From positions 1-33,420 of the forward strand of contig NZ_VLNT01000026.1 in the NCBI RefSeq assembly GCF_007421815.1: 33,420 bases of DNA, written 5' to 3'. The notes under the pieces were generated by a model. It was not told the DNA's origin, did not search any database, and saw only the letters and a program-made list of their open reading frames with translations. This document shows, piece by piece, positions 8,712-15,461 of the stretch. Each line of letters opens with the position of its first letter. The first letter of the stretch is position 1. The position numbers and the translations under genes are program-made. Source of the DNA: Aeromicrobium piscarium. GTDB taxonomy: Bacteria > Actinomycetota > Actinomycetes > Propionibacteriales > Nocardioidaceae.

Positions 8712-10090
8712 GGCGTGCGCCGGACGGTCAGGGCATAGATCGCGAGGATCACCACGACCAGACCGGCGGTTGAGAAGAGCTGGTTGCGTGCTGCCGTGTC
8801 GGTCAGCATCAGCGCCGTCAGGGCGGCGAGCGCCACCAGCACGCCCCAGGTCAGCCACGGGTAGCCCCAGGCCCGCAATCGCAGGGGTTCGCCGTTGGCC
8901 CGCGCCTCGGCCGCGAGGACGGGACGCAGGCGCAGCTGCGAGAGCGCGATGAGCACCCACACCACGAGGAGCGCAGCGCCTACGGCGTTGAGCAAGATGC
9001 CGAGCAGGGTCTCGGGCAGCAGCCAGTTGAGGCCCACGGCGACGACACCGAAGAAGATGGAGATCAGCACCGAGACCCAGGGGACATCAGCCCGGGAGAC
9101 GCGGGTCAGAACCGCCGGTCCGTCGCCGCGGCGGGCCAACGAGTAGGCCATCCGCGACGTGCCGTAGACCTGGGCGTTGAAGGCCGACAGTAAGGCGATG
9201 ACGACGACGATCTCCATCAGGGTCGCCGCGATCGGCAGTCCGGCGAGGTCGAGCACCGAGGCGAAGGGACTCGCCTCGAGCGCCGGAGAGTCCCACGGCA
9301 GCACGAACACCATGACCGCGATCGAGCCCAGGTAGAACACCAGGATCCGCCACACGATGGTGCGGGTCGCGCGACCGACCGCGGTCTGCGGATCCTCGGC
9401 CTCGGCCGAGGCGATCGTGACGATCTCGATACCCCCGAAGGCGAACGCCACGACCAGCAGGCCCGCCGCGATCCCACTCCACCCCTGCGGCGCGAAGCCG
9501 CCCTGTCCGAGGAAGTTCTCGGTGCCGACCGCCGAGGTCCCCGGCAGCCAGCCGAAGGCCAGCGCGACTCCGACGACCAGGAAGGCGATGATGGCGGCGA
9601 CCTTGATGAAGGCGAACCAGAACTCGAACTCGCCGAACTGCCGGACTCCCCACAGGTTGATCACGGCGAAGAGCGCGACGAAGGCCAGCGCGACGGTCCA
9701 CTGGGGCAGCGCGGGAGCCCAGCCGGTGACGATCTGGGCGGCACCGGTGATCTCCGCGCCGAGGACCATGATGAGCATGAACCAGTAGAGCCAGCCGAGC
9801 AGGAACCCGGCCCACGGACCCAGCGCCTCTTCGGCGTAGACCGAGAACGAGCCGCTCGCCGGCCGGGCGCTCGCCATCTCGGCGAGCATGCGCATGACGA
9901 GAACGACGATGACACCCGCGACCGCGTAGGAGACGAGAACCGCGGGCCCTGCCACGCCGATGCCGACACCGGAGCCGAGGAACAGCCCAGCGCCGATCGC
10001 GGAGCCGAGCCCCATCATCGTCAGATGGCGAGTCCGAAGACCGCTGCCGAGACGATCGGTGCCCGGCGCGGGGGAGAGGGAGTCAGACAC
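8702..10090 (-). CDS. APC-family amino acid permease
   Basis: 462 residues with about 12 TM segments. The N-terminal block LRTRHLTMMGLGSAIGAGLF (cytoplasmic loop into TM1, with the GSAIGAGLF helix break) is the signature of the AAT branch (GabP/AnsP/ProY-like amino acid/proton symporters). Further marks are GPAVLVSYAVAG, the TM3 MRMLAEMASARP and the SFSVYAEEALGPWAGFLLGW run. TM6 GGIEIVTIASAEAEDP carries the GxE motif and SAFNAQVYGTSRM lies in TM8. The substrate cannot be read from sequence. A GTG start is supported by a -10 hexamer 6 nt upstream. It lies 9 nt downstream of yibE but appears to have its own promoter. Confidence 0.9.
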   Translation of the reverse strand: MSDSLSPAPGTDRLGSGLRTRHLTMMGLGSAIGAGLFLGSGVGIGVAGPAVLVSYAVAGVIVVLVMRMLAEMASARPASGSFSVYAEEALGPWAGFLLGWLYWFMLIMVLGAEITGAAQIVTGWAPALPQWTVALAFVALFAVINLWGVRQFGEFEFWFAFIKVAAIIAFLVVGVALAFGWLPGTSAVGTENFLGQGGFAPQGWSGIAAGLLVVAFAFGGIEIVTIASAEAEDPQTAVGRATRTIVWRILVFYLGSIAVMVFVLPWDSPALEASPFASVLDLAGLPIAATLMEIVVVIALLSAFNAQVYGTSRMAYSLARRGDGPAVLTRVSRADVPWVSVLISIFFGVVAVGLNWLLPETLLGILLNAVGAALLVVWVLIALSQLRLRPVLAAEARANGEPLRLRAWGYPWLTWGVLVALAALTALMLTDTAARNQLFSTAGLVVVILAIYALTVRRTPTR

Positions 10091-10096
10091 CCGAAC

Positions 10097-10102
10097 AGGC
10101 TA
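10097..10102 (-). promoter_or_regulatory. -10 hexamer TAGCCT, leaderless start of permease gene; contains the yibE stop codon
   Basis: On the minus strand TAGCCT ends 6 nt before the GTG at 10090. Its first three bases are the TAG stop codon of the upstream YibE-family gene. Confidence 0.5.
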
Positions 10103-11356
10103 GGAGGCGTCGGTCGCGTGCGCGCCACCGGCGTGCGGCTCGTGGCGATGGTCGCCCCCGTTGACCTCTGTCTCGGTCCGGGCGGCGGGCGCGAGCGCGA
10201 CCGCGATCGCCGTTGTCGCCGGCACGGCGAGGACGAGGCCGACGGCCCCGATGAGCGTGCGAACGATCTCCTGCCCGATCTGCTCGGTGGTGATGAACTG
10301 CATGAGGTCCTGGCGATAGACGGTGAGCAGCAGCAGAACGGTCATGGCCGACCCGGCATAGGCGAACACCAGCGTGTAGACGCTCGACGCGATGTGATCG
10401 CGGCCGATGCGCATGGCGGACGTGAACAGCTGCGCCGGCCCCGCGCTGGGCTGGAGCCCGCGCATCTCCCACACCGCCGACGCCTGTGTGACGGTGACGT
10501 CATTGAGCACGCCGAGCCCCGCGATGACCATCGTCGCGGCGACCACCCCGGACAGGCTCATGCCCGGGGCGCTGGCGACGAGCAGATGGTCGTCCTCGCT
10601 GCCCACGCCGGTCAGATGGGCCCAGTTGGTGGCCCAGGCTCCGGCGACCGCGGTGAAGCCCACTCCGAACAGGGTGCCGAGCAATGCCGCAGTGGTGCGG
10701 ATCGACACCCCGTGGGCGAGATACAGCACCACCAACATGATGACGACCGACCCGACCACCGCGATCGCGAGCGCCGGCTTGCCGGCGAGCAGGGCGGGCA
10801 GGATGAACTGCAGAAGCACCAGCATGGCCACACCGATGCCGAGCAAGCCGAACAGGCCGCGCCAGCGGGCGATCGCCACCACGAGGATCGCGAAGACCGC
10901 GGCCATGATGAGGAGCTGGTTGCCGCGCTGGTAGTCGTAGAACTGGAAGACGACCTCCTGCTCCGGGGGAGCGTCGCGGATGAGCTGGACCGCATCGCCG
11001 TCGTTCATGCCCGCCCCGACGTAGCGCGTCGGATCGAGGGTGAACTCGGCGTCCTCACCGTCCTCGGTGGTGGCAGTGATCTGCGCGCAGTCGCCCTCGA
11101 CCATCGGGGTGTTGTCCGGCCCGATGCCGGTGCTGCCGCAGTCGAAGGGCTCGACGCCGGTCACGGTGGCGTCGACGAGCGAGACGCCGGGGTTCGAGAG
11201 AGGCCCGGCGCCGGTGGGGATGTCGTCGCTGCTCGGCCAAAGCAGGACCATCCCGAGCACCGAGACGATCGCGACGATGCCGACGACGACCGCCAATGCG
11301 CCGGCGAGCCGGGGACGACGAGGTTCCTCGAACGAGTGCGCGTGCGAATGTGCCAC
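10100..11356 (-). CDS. YibE/F-family multi-TM protein with histidine-rich ends
   Basis: 418 residues. One N-terminal TM helix (about 19-40, LAGALAVVVGIVAIVSVLGMVLL in part) is followed by an extracytoplasmic beta-rich domain (about 45-150) and then a bundle of about seven TM helices ending near residue 390. This is the YibE/F layout. GVGLLGL-type features are replaced by RGLFGLLGIGVAMLVLLQFI. NDVTVTQASAVWEMR and FTSAMRIGRDHIASSVYTLV are conserved family blocks. Both ends are His-rich (HSHAHS at the start; GGDHRHEPHAGGAHATD at the end), which suggests metal binding at the cytoplasmic face (inference). The family is often considered a transporter but has no settled substrate. The GTG start at 11356 is chosen because the protein-like region begins there; it is divergent from, and overlaps by 3 nt, the region upstream of the APH gene. 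Confidence 0.8.
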   Translation of the reverse strand: MAHSHAHSFEEPRRPRLAGALAVVVGIVAIVSVLGMVLLWPSSDDIPTGAGPLSNPGVSLVDATVTGVEPFDCGSTGIGPDNTPMVEGDCAQITATTEDGEDAEFTLDPTRYVGAGMNDGDAVQLIRDAPPEQEVVFQFYDYQRGNQLLIMAAVFAILVVAIARWRGLFGLLGIGVAMLVLLQFILPALLAGKPALAIAVVGSVVIMLVVLYLAHGVSIRTTAALLGTLFGVGFTAVAGAWATNWAHLTGVGSEDDHLLVASAPGMSLSGVVAATMVIAGLGVLNDVTVTQASAVWEMRGLQPSAGPAQLFTSAMRIGRDHIASSVYTLVFAYAGSAMTVLLLLTVYRQDLMQFITTEQIGQEIVRTLIGAVGLVLAVPATTAIAVALAPAARTETEVNGGDHRHEPHAGGAHATDAS

Positions 11357-11368
11357 GATGACAGAGTG
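11354..11368. promoter_or_regulatory. Divergent start region between yibE-like and APH-like genes
   Basis: The two predicted GTG start codons lie only 9 nt apart on opposite strands in the near-palindromic block CACGATGACAGAGTG. If both starts are right, each message would start leaderless and each -10 would overlap the other gene's start codon (CACGAT on plus, CACTCT on minus). Weak hexamers, so low confidence. Confidence 0.25.
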
Positions 11369-12133
11369 CCATGCGACGACGACACTGCACCCGAACACCT
11401 CCCCGGCGGTTCCGGCGGAGTCTGGAAAGTCGGCCGCACCGTGCGGCGTCCCACGGGTCCGTGGACGCCGGCGGTCCACGAGCTGCTGAACTGGCTGAGC
11501 CGTGAGGGGCTCGGCGGGATCCCGCATGTCGGCGGTATCGACGAGGACGGCCGCGAGATCGTCTCCTATATCGAGGGCCGCGGCGTCCCGGTCGATGACG
11601 AGGTGGTGCTCGACGAGGTCCTGGTCGAGGCTGCCACCTGGCTGCGCGACTTCCACGACATCGCCGAGGGATTCCGGCCGGAGGGCCCACGCACGTGGCG
11701 GCAGGCCGGCGAGGTCGAGCTCGAGCCGGGGCAGATCATCTGCCACAACGATCCCGGGGCCTACAACTGGATCATCCAGAGCGGGCACTTCGTCGCGATG
11801 ATCGACTGGGACCTCGCGGGGCCCGGTGAGCCGATCGACGATCTCGCCTTCCTGTGCTGGACGGGCATCCCGCTCTACCGCGAGATCCCGGTGGAGGACG
11901 CGGCCCGCCGCATCGACCTCGTCGTCGACGCATACGGCGAGTGGGGGCCGATGACCCTGCTCGATGCGGTGGTCCGCCGGATGACCACCGCGACCGAGCG
12001 CATCGCCGCGGGGATCGAGCGCGGCGATCCGGGCATGCTCAACCTGCAGCGCAAGGGAGAGCCCCAGCGGACCCGCGACCGCGTCGCGGCCTTCGAGGCA
12101 CGGCTGCCCGCCATTCGCGACACCCTCGGCTGA
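11366..12133 (+). CDS. Aminoglycoside phosphotransferase (APH)-family kinase
   Basis: 255 residues with an APH/choline-kinase fold. The N-lobe has VWKVGRTVRRPTGPWTPAVH, where the usual ATP-binding strand lies. The catalytic loop is ICHNDPGAYNWI (Brenner-type HxDxxxxN, catalytic Asp in HND), and the metal-binding Asp is in MIDWDLAGPG. DDLAFLCW completes the family pattern. Many such actinobacterial proteins phosphorylate small alcohols or are of unknown substrate, so antibiotic resistance should not be assumed. The GTG at 11366 leaves about ten residues before the first strand, as in relatives. The frame is open far upstream, but that portion is antisense to the YibE and permease genes and is not real coding sequence. 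Confidence 0.82.
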   Translation: MPCDDDTAPEHLPGGSGGVWKVGRTVRRPTGPWTPAVHELLNWLSREGLGGIPHVGGIDEDGREIVSYIEGRGVPVDDEVVLDEVLVEAATWLRDFHDIAEGFRPEGPRTWRQAGEVELEPGQIICHNDPGAYNWIIQSGHFVAMIDWDLAGPGEPIDDLAFLCWTGIPLYREIPVEDAARRIDLVVDAYGEWGPMTLLDAVVRRMTTATERIAAGIERGDPGMLNLQRKGEPQRTRDRVAAFEARLPAIRDTLG

Positions 12134-12155
12134 GCGACCCGCCGAAAGCACCCTC

Positions 12156-12173
12156 ACGTGACCTGGGTCACGT
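12156..12173. promoter_or_regulatory. Operator-like palindrome ACGTGACC-TG-GGTCACGT
   Basis: Two perfect 8-bp half-sites with a 2-bp centre (12156-12163 and 12166-12173) lie immediately upstream of the TAGGGT -10 of the transporter gene, between the -35 and -10 regions. That is a classic position for a dimeric repressor. No regulator gene is adjacent, and I cannot name the binding protein. Confidence 0.6.
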
Positions 12174-12179
12174 TAGGGT
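12174..12179 (+). promoter_or_regulatory. -10 hexamer TAGGGT of transporter gene
   Basis: TAGGGT ends 5 nt before the ATG at 12185 and adjoins the operator-like palindrome. The spacing predicts a leaderless or near-leaderless transcript. Confidence 0.5.
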
Positions 12180-12184
12180 GGGGC

Positions 12185-13066
12185 ATGGATTCGGCGCTCA
12201 CCACGATCGGACTCCCGATCGCCCTGGGCATCATCATGTTCGGCCTGGGTCTCTCGCTCACCGTCCAGGACTTCCGCGACGTGCGGCGGGCCCCGAAGGC
12301 GGTCCTCGTCGCCCTCGCCTGCCAGCTCCTGCTCCTGCCGGTCGTGTGCTTCGGTCTCGTCCTGCTGCTGGACCTGCCGCCCCTGCTCGCCGTGGGCATG
12401 ATGCTGCTCTCCGCCTCGCCGGGCGGCACCAGCGCCAATCTCTACAGCCACCTGTTCCGCGGCGATGTCGCGCTCAACGTGTCCCTGACGGCGGTCAACT
12501 CGGTGCTCGCGGTCGTGACCCTGCCGCTCATCACCAATCTGTCGATTGCCTATTTCGGGCTCGGCGACTCGGTCGACTTGCAGTTCCGCAAGGTGGTCGA
12601 GGTCTTCGCGGTGGTGCTCGGGCCGGTGCTCCTCGGCATGCTCGTTCGTTCCCGGCGGCCGGCCTTCGCCGCCCGCATGGATCGTCCGGTCCGCACCGCC
12701 TCGGCGCTGATCCTGCTCATCCTGGTGCTCGGCGTGCTGCTCGATCAACGTGAGCACGTCCTCGACTACCTCGGGCAGGTCGGCCTGGTGACGACGCTGT
12801 TCTGCCTGGCCAGCTTGCTGGTGGGCTTCTTCGTGCCGCGCGTGGCGGGCGTGACGGACCGGCAGGCGATCGCCTGCTCGTTCGAGATCGGCGTGCACAA
12901 CGCCACGCTCGCGATCTACGTCGCGGTCGAGGTGCTCGGCAGCGTCGAGATGTCCGTCCCGGGTGCGGTGTACGGGCTGCTCATGTTCGTGTACGCCGCG
13001 CTCTGGGGCCTCATGCTGACACGGTGGATCCTGCCGCGCCGAAGCGGGCAGCTGAGCGCGCCTTAG
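12185..13066 (+). CDS. Bile acid:sodium symporter (BASS)-family transporter
   Basis: 293 residues with about 9-10 TM helices. The BASS hallmarks are FGLGLSLTVQDFRDV in the first loop, the helix-break segment LLSASPGGTSANLYSHLFRG (near 75-95) followed by DVALNVSLTAVNSVLAV (first crossover and sodium-site region), and SFEIGVHNATLAIYVAVEVL (second crossover). Bacterial members carry sodium-coupled organic anions such as pantoate or 2-oxo acids, and rarely bile acids. The substrate here is unknown. The ATG at 12185 is chosen over an in-frame GTG at 12158, because the latter would place the operator and -10 inside the coding region. The 3' end overlaps the convergent DUF2277 gene by 56 nt. Confidence 0.9.
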   Translation: MDSALTTIGLPIALGIIMFGLGLSLTVQDFRDVRRAPKAVLVALACQLLLLPVVCFGLVLLLDLPPLLAVGMMLLSASPGGTSANLYSHLFRGDVALNVSLTAVNSVLAVVTLPLITNLSIAYFGLGDSVDLQFRKVVEVFAVVLGPVLLGMLVRSRRPAFAARMDRPVRTASALILLILVLGVLLDQREHVLDYLGQVGLVTTLFCLASLLVGFFVPRVAGVTDRQAIACSFEIGVHNATLAIYVAVEVLGSVEMSVPGAVYGLLMFVYAALWGLMLTRWILPRRSGQLSAP

Positions 13067-13301
13067 CCTTCTCGGCCTCGACGGCGCGATCCTTGGGCGG
13101 GGCGCTGGTCACCAGATCGTCGAGGAGATGTCGCGTCACATGGGCGATCTCGTGCACCGCGCGGTCGAAGGCCTCCTGGTTGGCCCTCGAGGGCTTGGTG
13201 CTGCCGCTGATCTTGCGGACGTACTGCAGGGCAGCGGCGTCGACCTCGTCGTCAGTGGCGGCTGGCTCGAAGTCATGAAGGGTTCGGATGTTCCGGCACA
13301 T
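13011..13301 (-). CDS. DUF2277 family protein
   Basis: A 96-residue protein matching DUF2277: MCRNIRTLHDFEPAATDDEV at the start, AALQYVRKISGSTKPSRANQ in the middle, then AVHEIAHVTRHLLDDLVTSAPP and a basic Ala-rich tail. The fold is all-helical and the function unknown; the family is common in high-GC actinobacteria. It begins 3 nt after the ABC-F stop and probably has its own -10 (TACAGT) within the last codons of that gene. The final 56 nt, coding for the low-complexity tail, overlap the end of the BASS transporter gene on the other strand. Confidence 0.88.
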   Translation of the reverse strand: MCRNIRTLHDFEPAATDDEVDAAALQYVRKISGSTKPSRANQEAFDRAVHEIAHVTRHLLDDLVTSAPPKDRAVEAEKAKARSAARFGAAGSTVSA

Positions 13302-13304
13302 GCC

Positions 13305-14876
13305 TCACTGTAGATCCACACGACGGTCCAGGGCGAGGTCGTCGAGGAACCGCTCGTCGTGGCTCACCAGCAGGAGCGCCCCCTCATAGGACTCGAGCGC
13401 CTCCACGAGGTGCCGAGCGCTGGCAAGGTCGAGGTTATTGGTCGGCTCGTCCAGGATGAGCAGCTGAGGTGCGGGCTCGGCCAGTAGCAGGCAGGCGAGG
13501 GTCGCACGCCAACGCTCGCCACCGGAGAGCGTGTCCGCGAGTTGGTCGGCGGTCCGCCCCCGGAACAGGAACCGCGCAAGCTGGGACCGGACAGTGGTCA
13601 GGTCCGCCTCGGGAGCGAAGCGACGCACGTTGTCCACCACAGACATCCCGGGGTCGAGGAGGCGTAGGTTCTGCGGGAGATAGCGCATCGGCACGAAGAT
13701 CTCGCAGGTCCCCTCGGTCGCCCGATCGGCGCCGATGAGGACGCGCAGCAGCGAGGTCTTCCCGATGCCGTTCGGCCCGGTCAGTGCGACGCGCTCGGGC
13801 CCGCGCAGATCGAGATCGAGGTGGGCCTCGCTGTGTTCCGCCCGGACTCCCTCGGCCATGAGCACGCGCCGGCGCGACGGCACCCGGGTCGCGGGCAGGT
13901 CGACACTGATCTCGCGGTCCTTGCGGACCTTGTCTTCGGCGTCGTCGAGGGTCGAGCGGGCCTCGGTCAGCCGATCCTCGTGCATGCCGCGCAGCCGTCC
14001 GGCGGTCACCTCGGCGCGCCGCTTGTACGTGTTCGCGATGATCGGCGGGATGTCTCGATTGTGCTGCTTGCCGTGGCGATCGCGCCGGGCCTGCTTGGTC
14101 TGTTGCTCGGCGAGCTCACGCTGCTGACGCCGGACATCCGAGGCCGCCGCCGCGACGGCGCGAGCGGCTGCCTCCTGCTCGACCTCGATCGCTGCCTCGT
14201 AGTCGCCGAAGCCGCCGCCGAACCAGCGCAGCTCGCCCTCGCGCAGCTCGGCGATGTCGTCCACGCGTTCCAGCAGCTCGCGATCGTGGCTGACGACGAC
14301 CAGGGTGCCGGCGAAGCCGTCGACCACAGCGTAGAGACGCTCACGCGCCCGGCGGTCGAGGTTGTTGGTGGGCTCGTCGAGCAACAGCACCGAGGGCCGG
14401 CGCAGCAGCAGCGCCGTCAGGCTGAGCAGGACGAGTTCGCCCCCGGACAGCGAGCCCACGGACCGGTCGAGGCCGAGGTGGTCCAGTCCGACGCGACCGA
14501 GCGTGGCCTCGAGCCGTTCGGCGATGTCCCAGTCGTCGCCGACGGCGTCGAAGTGGGCCGGATCGACCGATCCAGCCTCGATCGCGGCGATAGCCGCGAG
14601 CGTCGTATCGACGCGGAGGAGCTCGGCCACGCTCCGCCCAGGATCCGCCGCGGGGTCCTGGGGCAGGTAGGCGAGCTCGCCGTCGGCCTGCACGTGACCA
14701 GAGGTCGGAGACAGGTCCCCGGCCAGCAGTCGCAACAGGGTCGATTTGCCCGATCCGTTGCGGCCGATGAGGCCGTGGCGGCCGGGGCCGATCGCGAGGT
14801 CGAGATCCGCGACGACGGGAGTGCCGTCGGGCCAGACGAAGGTGAGATGGGTGGCGGTGAGGGAGATGGGGCGCAT
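13305..14876 (-). CDS. ABC-F family ATPase (two ATP-binding domains, no TM)
   Basis: 523 residues. Domain 1 has Walker A GRNGSGKST (38-46), signature SLSGGE and Walker B LLLDEPTNNLD. A charged helical linker follows (about 225-320, rich in Arg, Gln and Glu, the P-site tRNA-interaction motif region). Domain 2 has GPNGIGKTS, TLSGGERWR and LLILDEPTNNLD, and the protein ends with the H-loop VSHDERFLDD. ABC-F proteins bind the ribosomal E site; some restore stalled translation and others protect against ribosome-targeting antibiotics. I cannot tell which. The second ATG (14876) is preferred over 14882 because it lies 6 nt from the GAGG Shine-Dalgarno, while the first ATG abuts it. An unusually long leader precedes the gene. 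Confidence 0.92.
   Translation of the reverse strand: MRPISLTATHLTFVWPDGTPVVADLDLAIGPGRHGLIGRNGSGKSTLLRLLAGDLSPTSGHVQADGELAYLPQDPAADPGRSVAELLRVDTTLAAIAAIEAGSVDPAHFDAVGDDWDIAERLEATLGRVGLDHLGLDRSVGSLSGGELVLLSLTALLLRRPSVLLLDEPTNNLDRRARERLYAVVDGFAGTLVVVSHDRELLERVDDIAELREGELRWFGGGFGDYEAAIEVEQEAAARAVAAAASDVRRQQRELAEQQTKQARRDRHGKQHNRDIPPIIANTYKRRAEVTAGRLRGMHEDRLTEARSTLDDAEDKVRKDREISVDLPATRVPSRRRVLMAEGVRAEHSEAHLDLDLRGPERVALTGPNGIGKTSLLRVLIGADRATEGTCEIFVPMRYLPQNLRLLDPGMSVVDNVRRFAPEADLTTVRSQLARFLFRGRTADQLADTLSGGERWRATLACLLLAEPAPQLLILDEPTNNLDLASARHLVEALESYEGALLLVSHDERFLDDLALDRRVDLQ
13307..13312 (-). promoter_or_regulatory. -10 hexamer TACAGT of DUF2277 gene
   Basis: On the minus strand TACAGT ends 5 nt before the ATG at 13301 and overlaps the last codons and TGA of the ABC-F gene, implying independent leaderless transcription. 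Confidence 0.4.
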
Positions 14877-15051
14877 GGGCATCCTCGAAGGGTCCAGAGA
14901 GAAAAAGGGGACGCGAGGAGACGCTGCGCGGTGATGAACCGGTCGTGAGCAGAGGTCGACGAGGGCGCCGGCGGATCGCGGCGCAGGTCTCGGACCTAGA
15001 GCTTCACGGTGATGGATACCTCGTGATCGGGAACGGTTCGCCGACAGTCTA
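14877..15051 (-). promoter_or_regulatory. Long leader of the ABC-F gene with candidate mini-ORF
   Basis: A minus-strand -10 (TAGACT at 15046-15051) would give a leader of about 160 nt, in contrast to the many leaderless genes around it. Within it a Shine-Dalgarno-like GAGGT (15018-15022) precedes a GTG-AAG-CTC-TAG mini-ORF (15007 down to 14996). Short hairpins follow (AGGTC/GACCT and GCGCCG/CGGCGC), and a pyrimidine tract precedes the gene. This resembles antibiotic-responsive attenuator leaders of some ABC-F genes; that is inference only. Confidence 0.3.
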
Positions 15052-15083
15052 GTGGATTGCGGCAGAGGTGGGAAACCGCCGGT

Positions 15084-15089
15084 TACTGT
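15084..15089 (+). promoter_or_regulatory. -10 hexamer TACTGT of the 73-aa membrane protein gene
   Basis: TACTGT ends 6 nt before the ATG at 15096, with no Shine-Dalgarno between. This spacing predicts leaderless expression. Confidence 0.5.
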
Positions 15090-15095
15090 GAGCCG

Positions 15096-15317
15096 ATGTC
15101 ATCTCGTCGACGCCCTTGGCTCGCCTTCTGGGGAGCACTGCTGCTCTGGTCGGGGCTTGCCTGCACCGCCCTGTTCGCGGCGGCCGCCGTCTGGCTGCTC
15201 GTCGACGGATCCCAGCCCTCCTGGATCATCCTCGCGGTGACGGTGCCCATGGGCCTCGTCGGCTGGTGGCTGATCCGCCGCAGTGGCGTACCGGTCGGCG
15301 AGGCGCTCAATCTCTGA
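15096..15317 (+). CDS. Small membrane protein, two TM helices
   Basis: A 73-residue protein. A basic N-terminus (MSSRRRPW) is followed by two hydrophobic helices (about 9-34, WGALLLWSGLACTALFAAAA, and 42-60, IILAVTVPMGLVGWWLI) and a short tail. The positive-inside rule puts the N-terminus in the cytoplasm. No family recognised. The ATG is placed by the TACTGT hexamer 6 nt upstream. The gene is divergent from the ABC-F gene. The 144 bp that follow (15318-15461) hold no gene I can support, only the Shine-Dalgarno of the large secreted protein. Confidence 0.6.
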   Translation: MSSRRRPWLAFWGALLLWSGLACTALFAAAAVWLLVDGSQPSWIILAVTVPMGLVGWWLIRRSGVPVGEALNL

Positions 15318-15461
15318 GCCGTCGGGCGGGCGGAGGCGCGGTTCACCGAGGAGACATCCAAGGTTCGCGAGGGCGTAGTCCGGTGTCCGAGGCGGGGTCG
15401 CCGGGGATCGCCAGAGTGAGGTCGTTCTTTGCCGACCCACCTCTCTCTAGGAGCACTTTCC

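Noticed and set aside
10025..11365. N-terminal extension of the APH gene
   Set aside because: This part is antisense to the permease and YibE genes and is Asp/His/Arg-rich without a domain; the kinase begins at the GTG at 11366.
11366..12133. Calling the APH-family gene an antibiotic-resistance gene
   Set aside because: The fold is clear but chromosomal actinobacterial members with this pattern are widespread and mostly uncharacterised; nothing in the context supports resistance.
14877..14882. First ATG of the ABC-F gene as start
   Set aside because: It abuts the GAGG Shine-Dalgarno with no spacing; the second ATG has 6 nt spacing.
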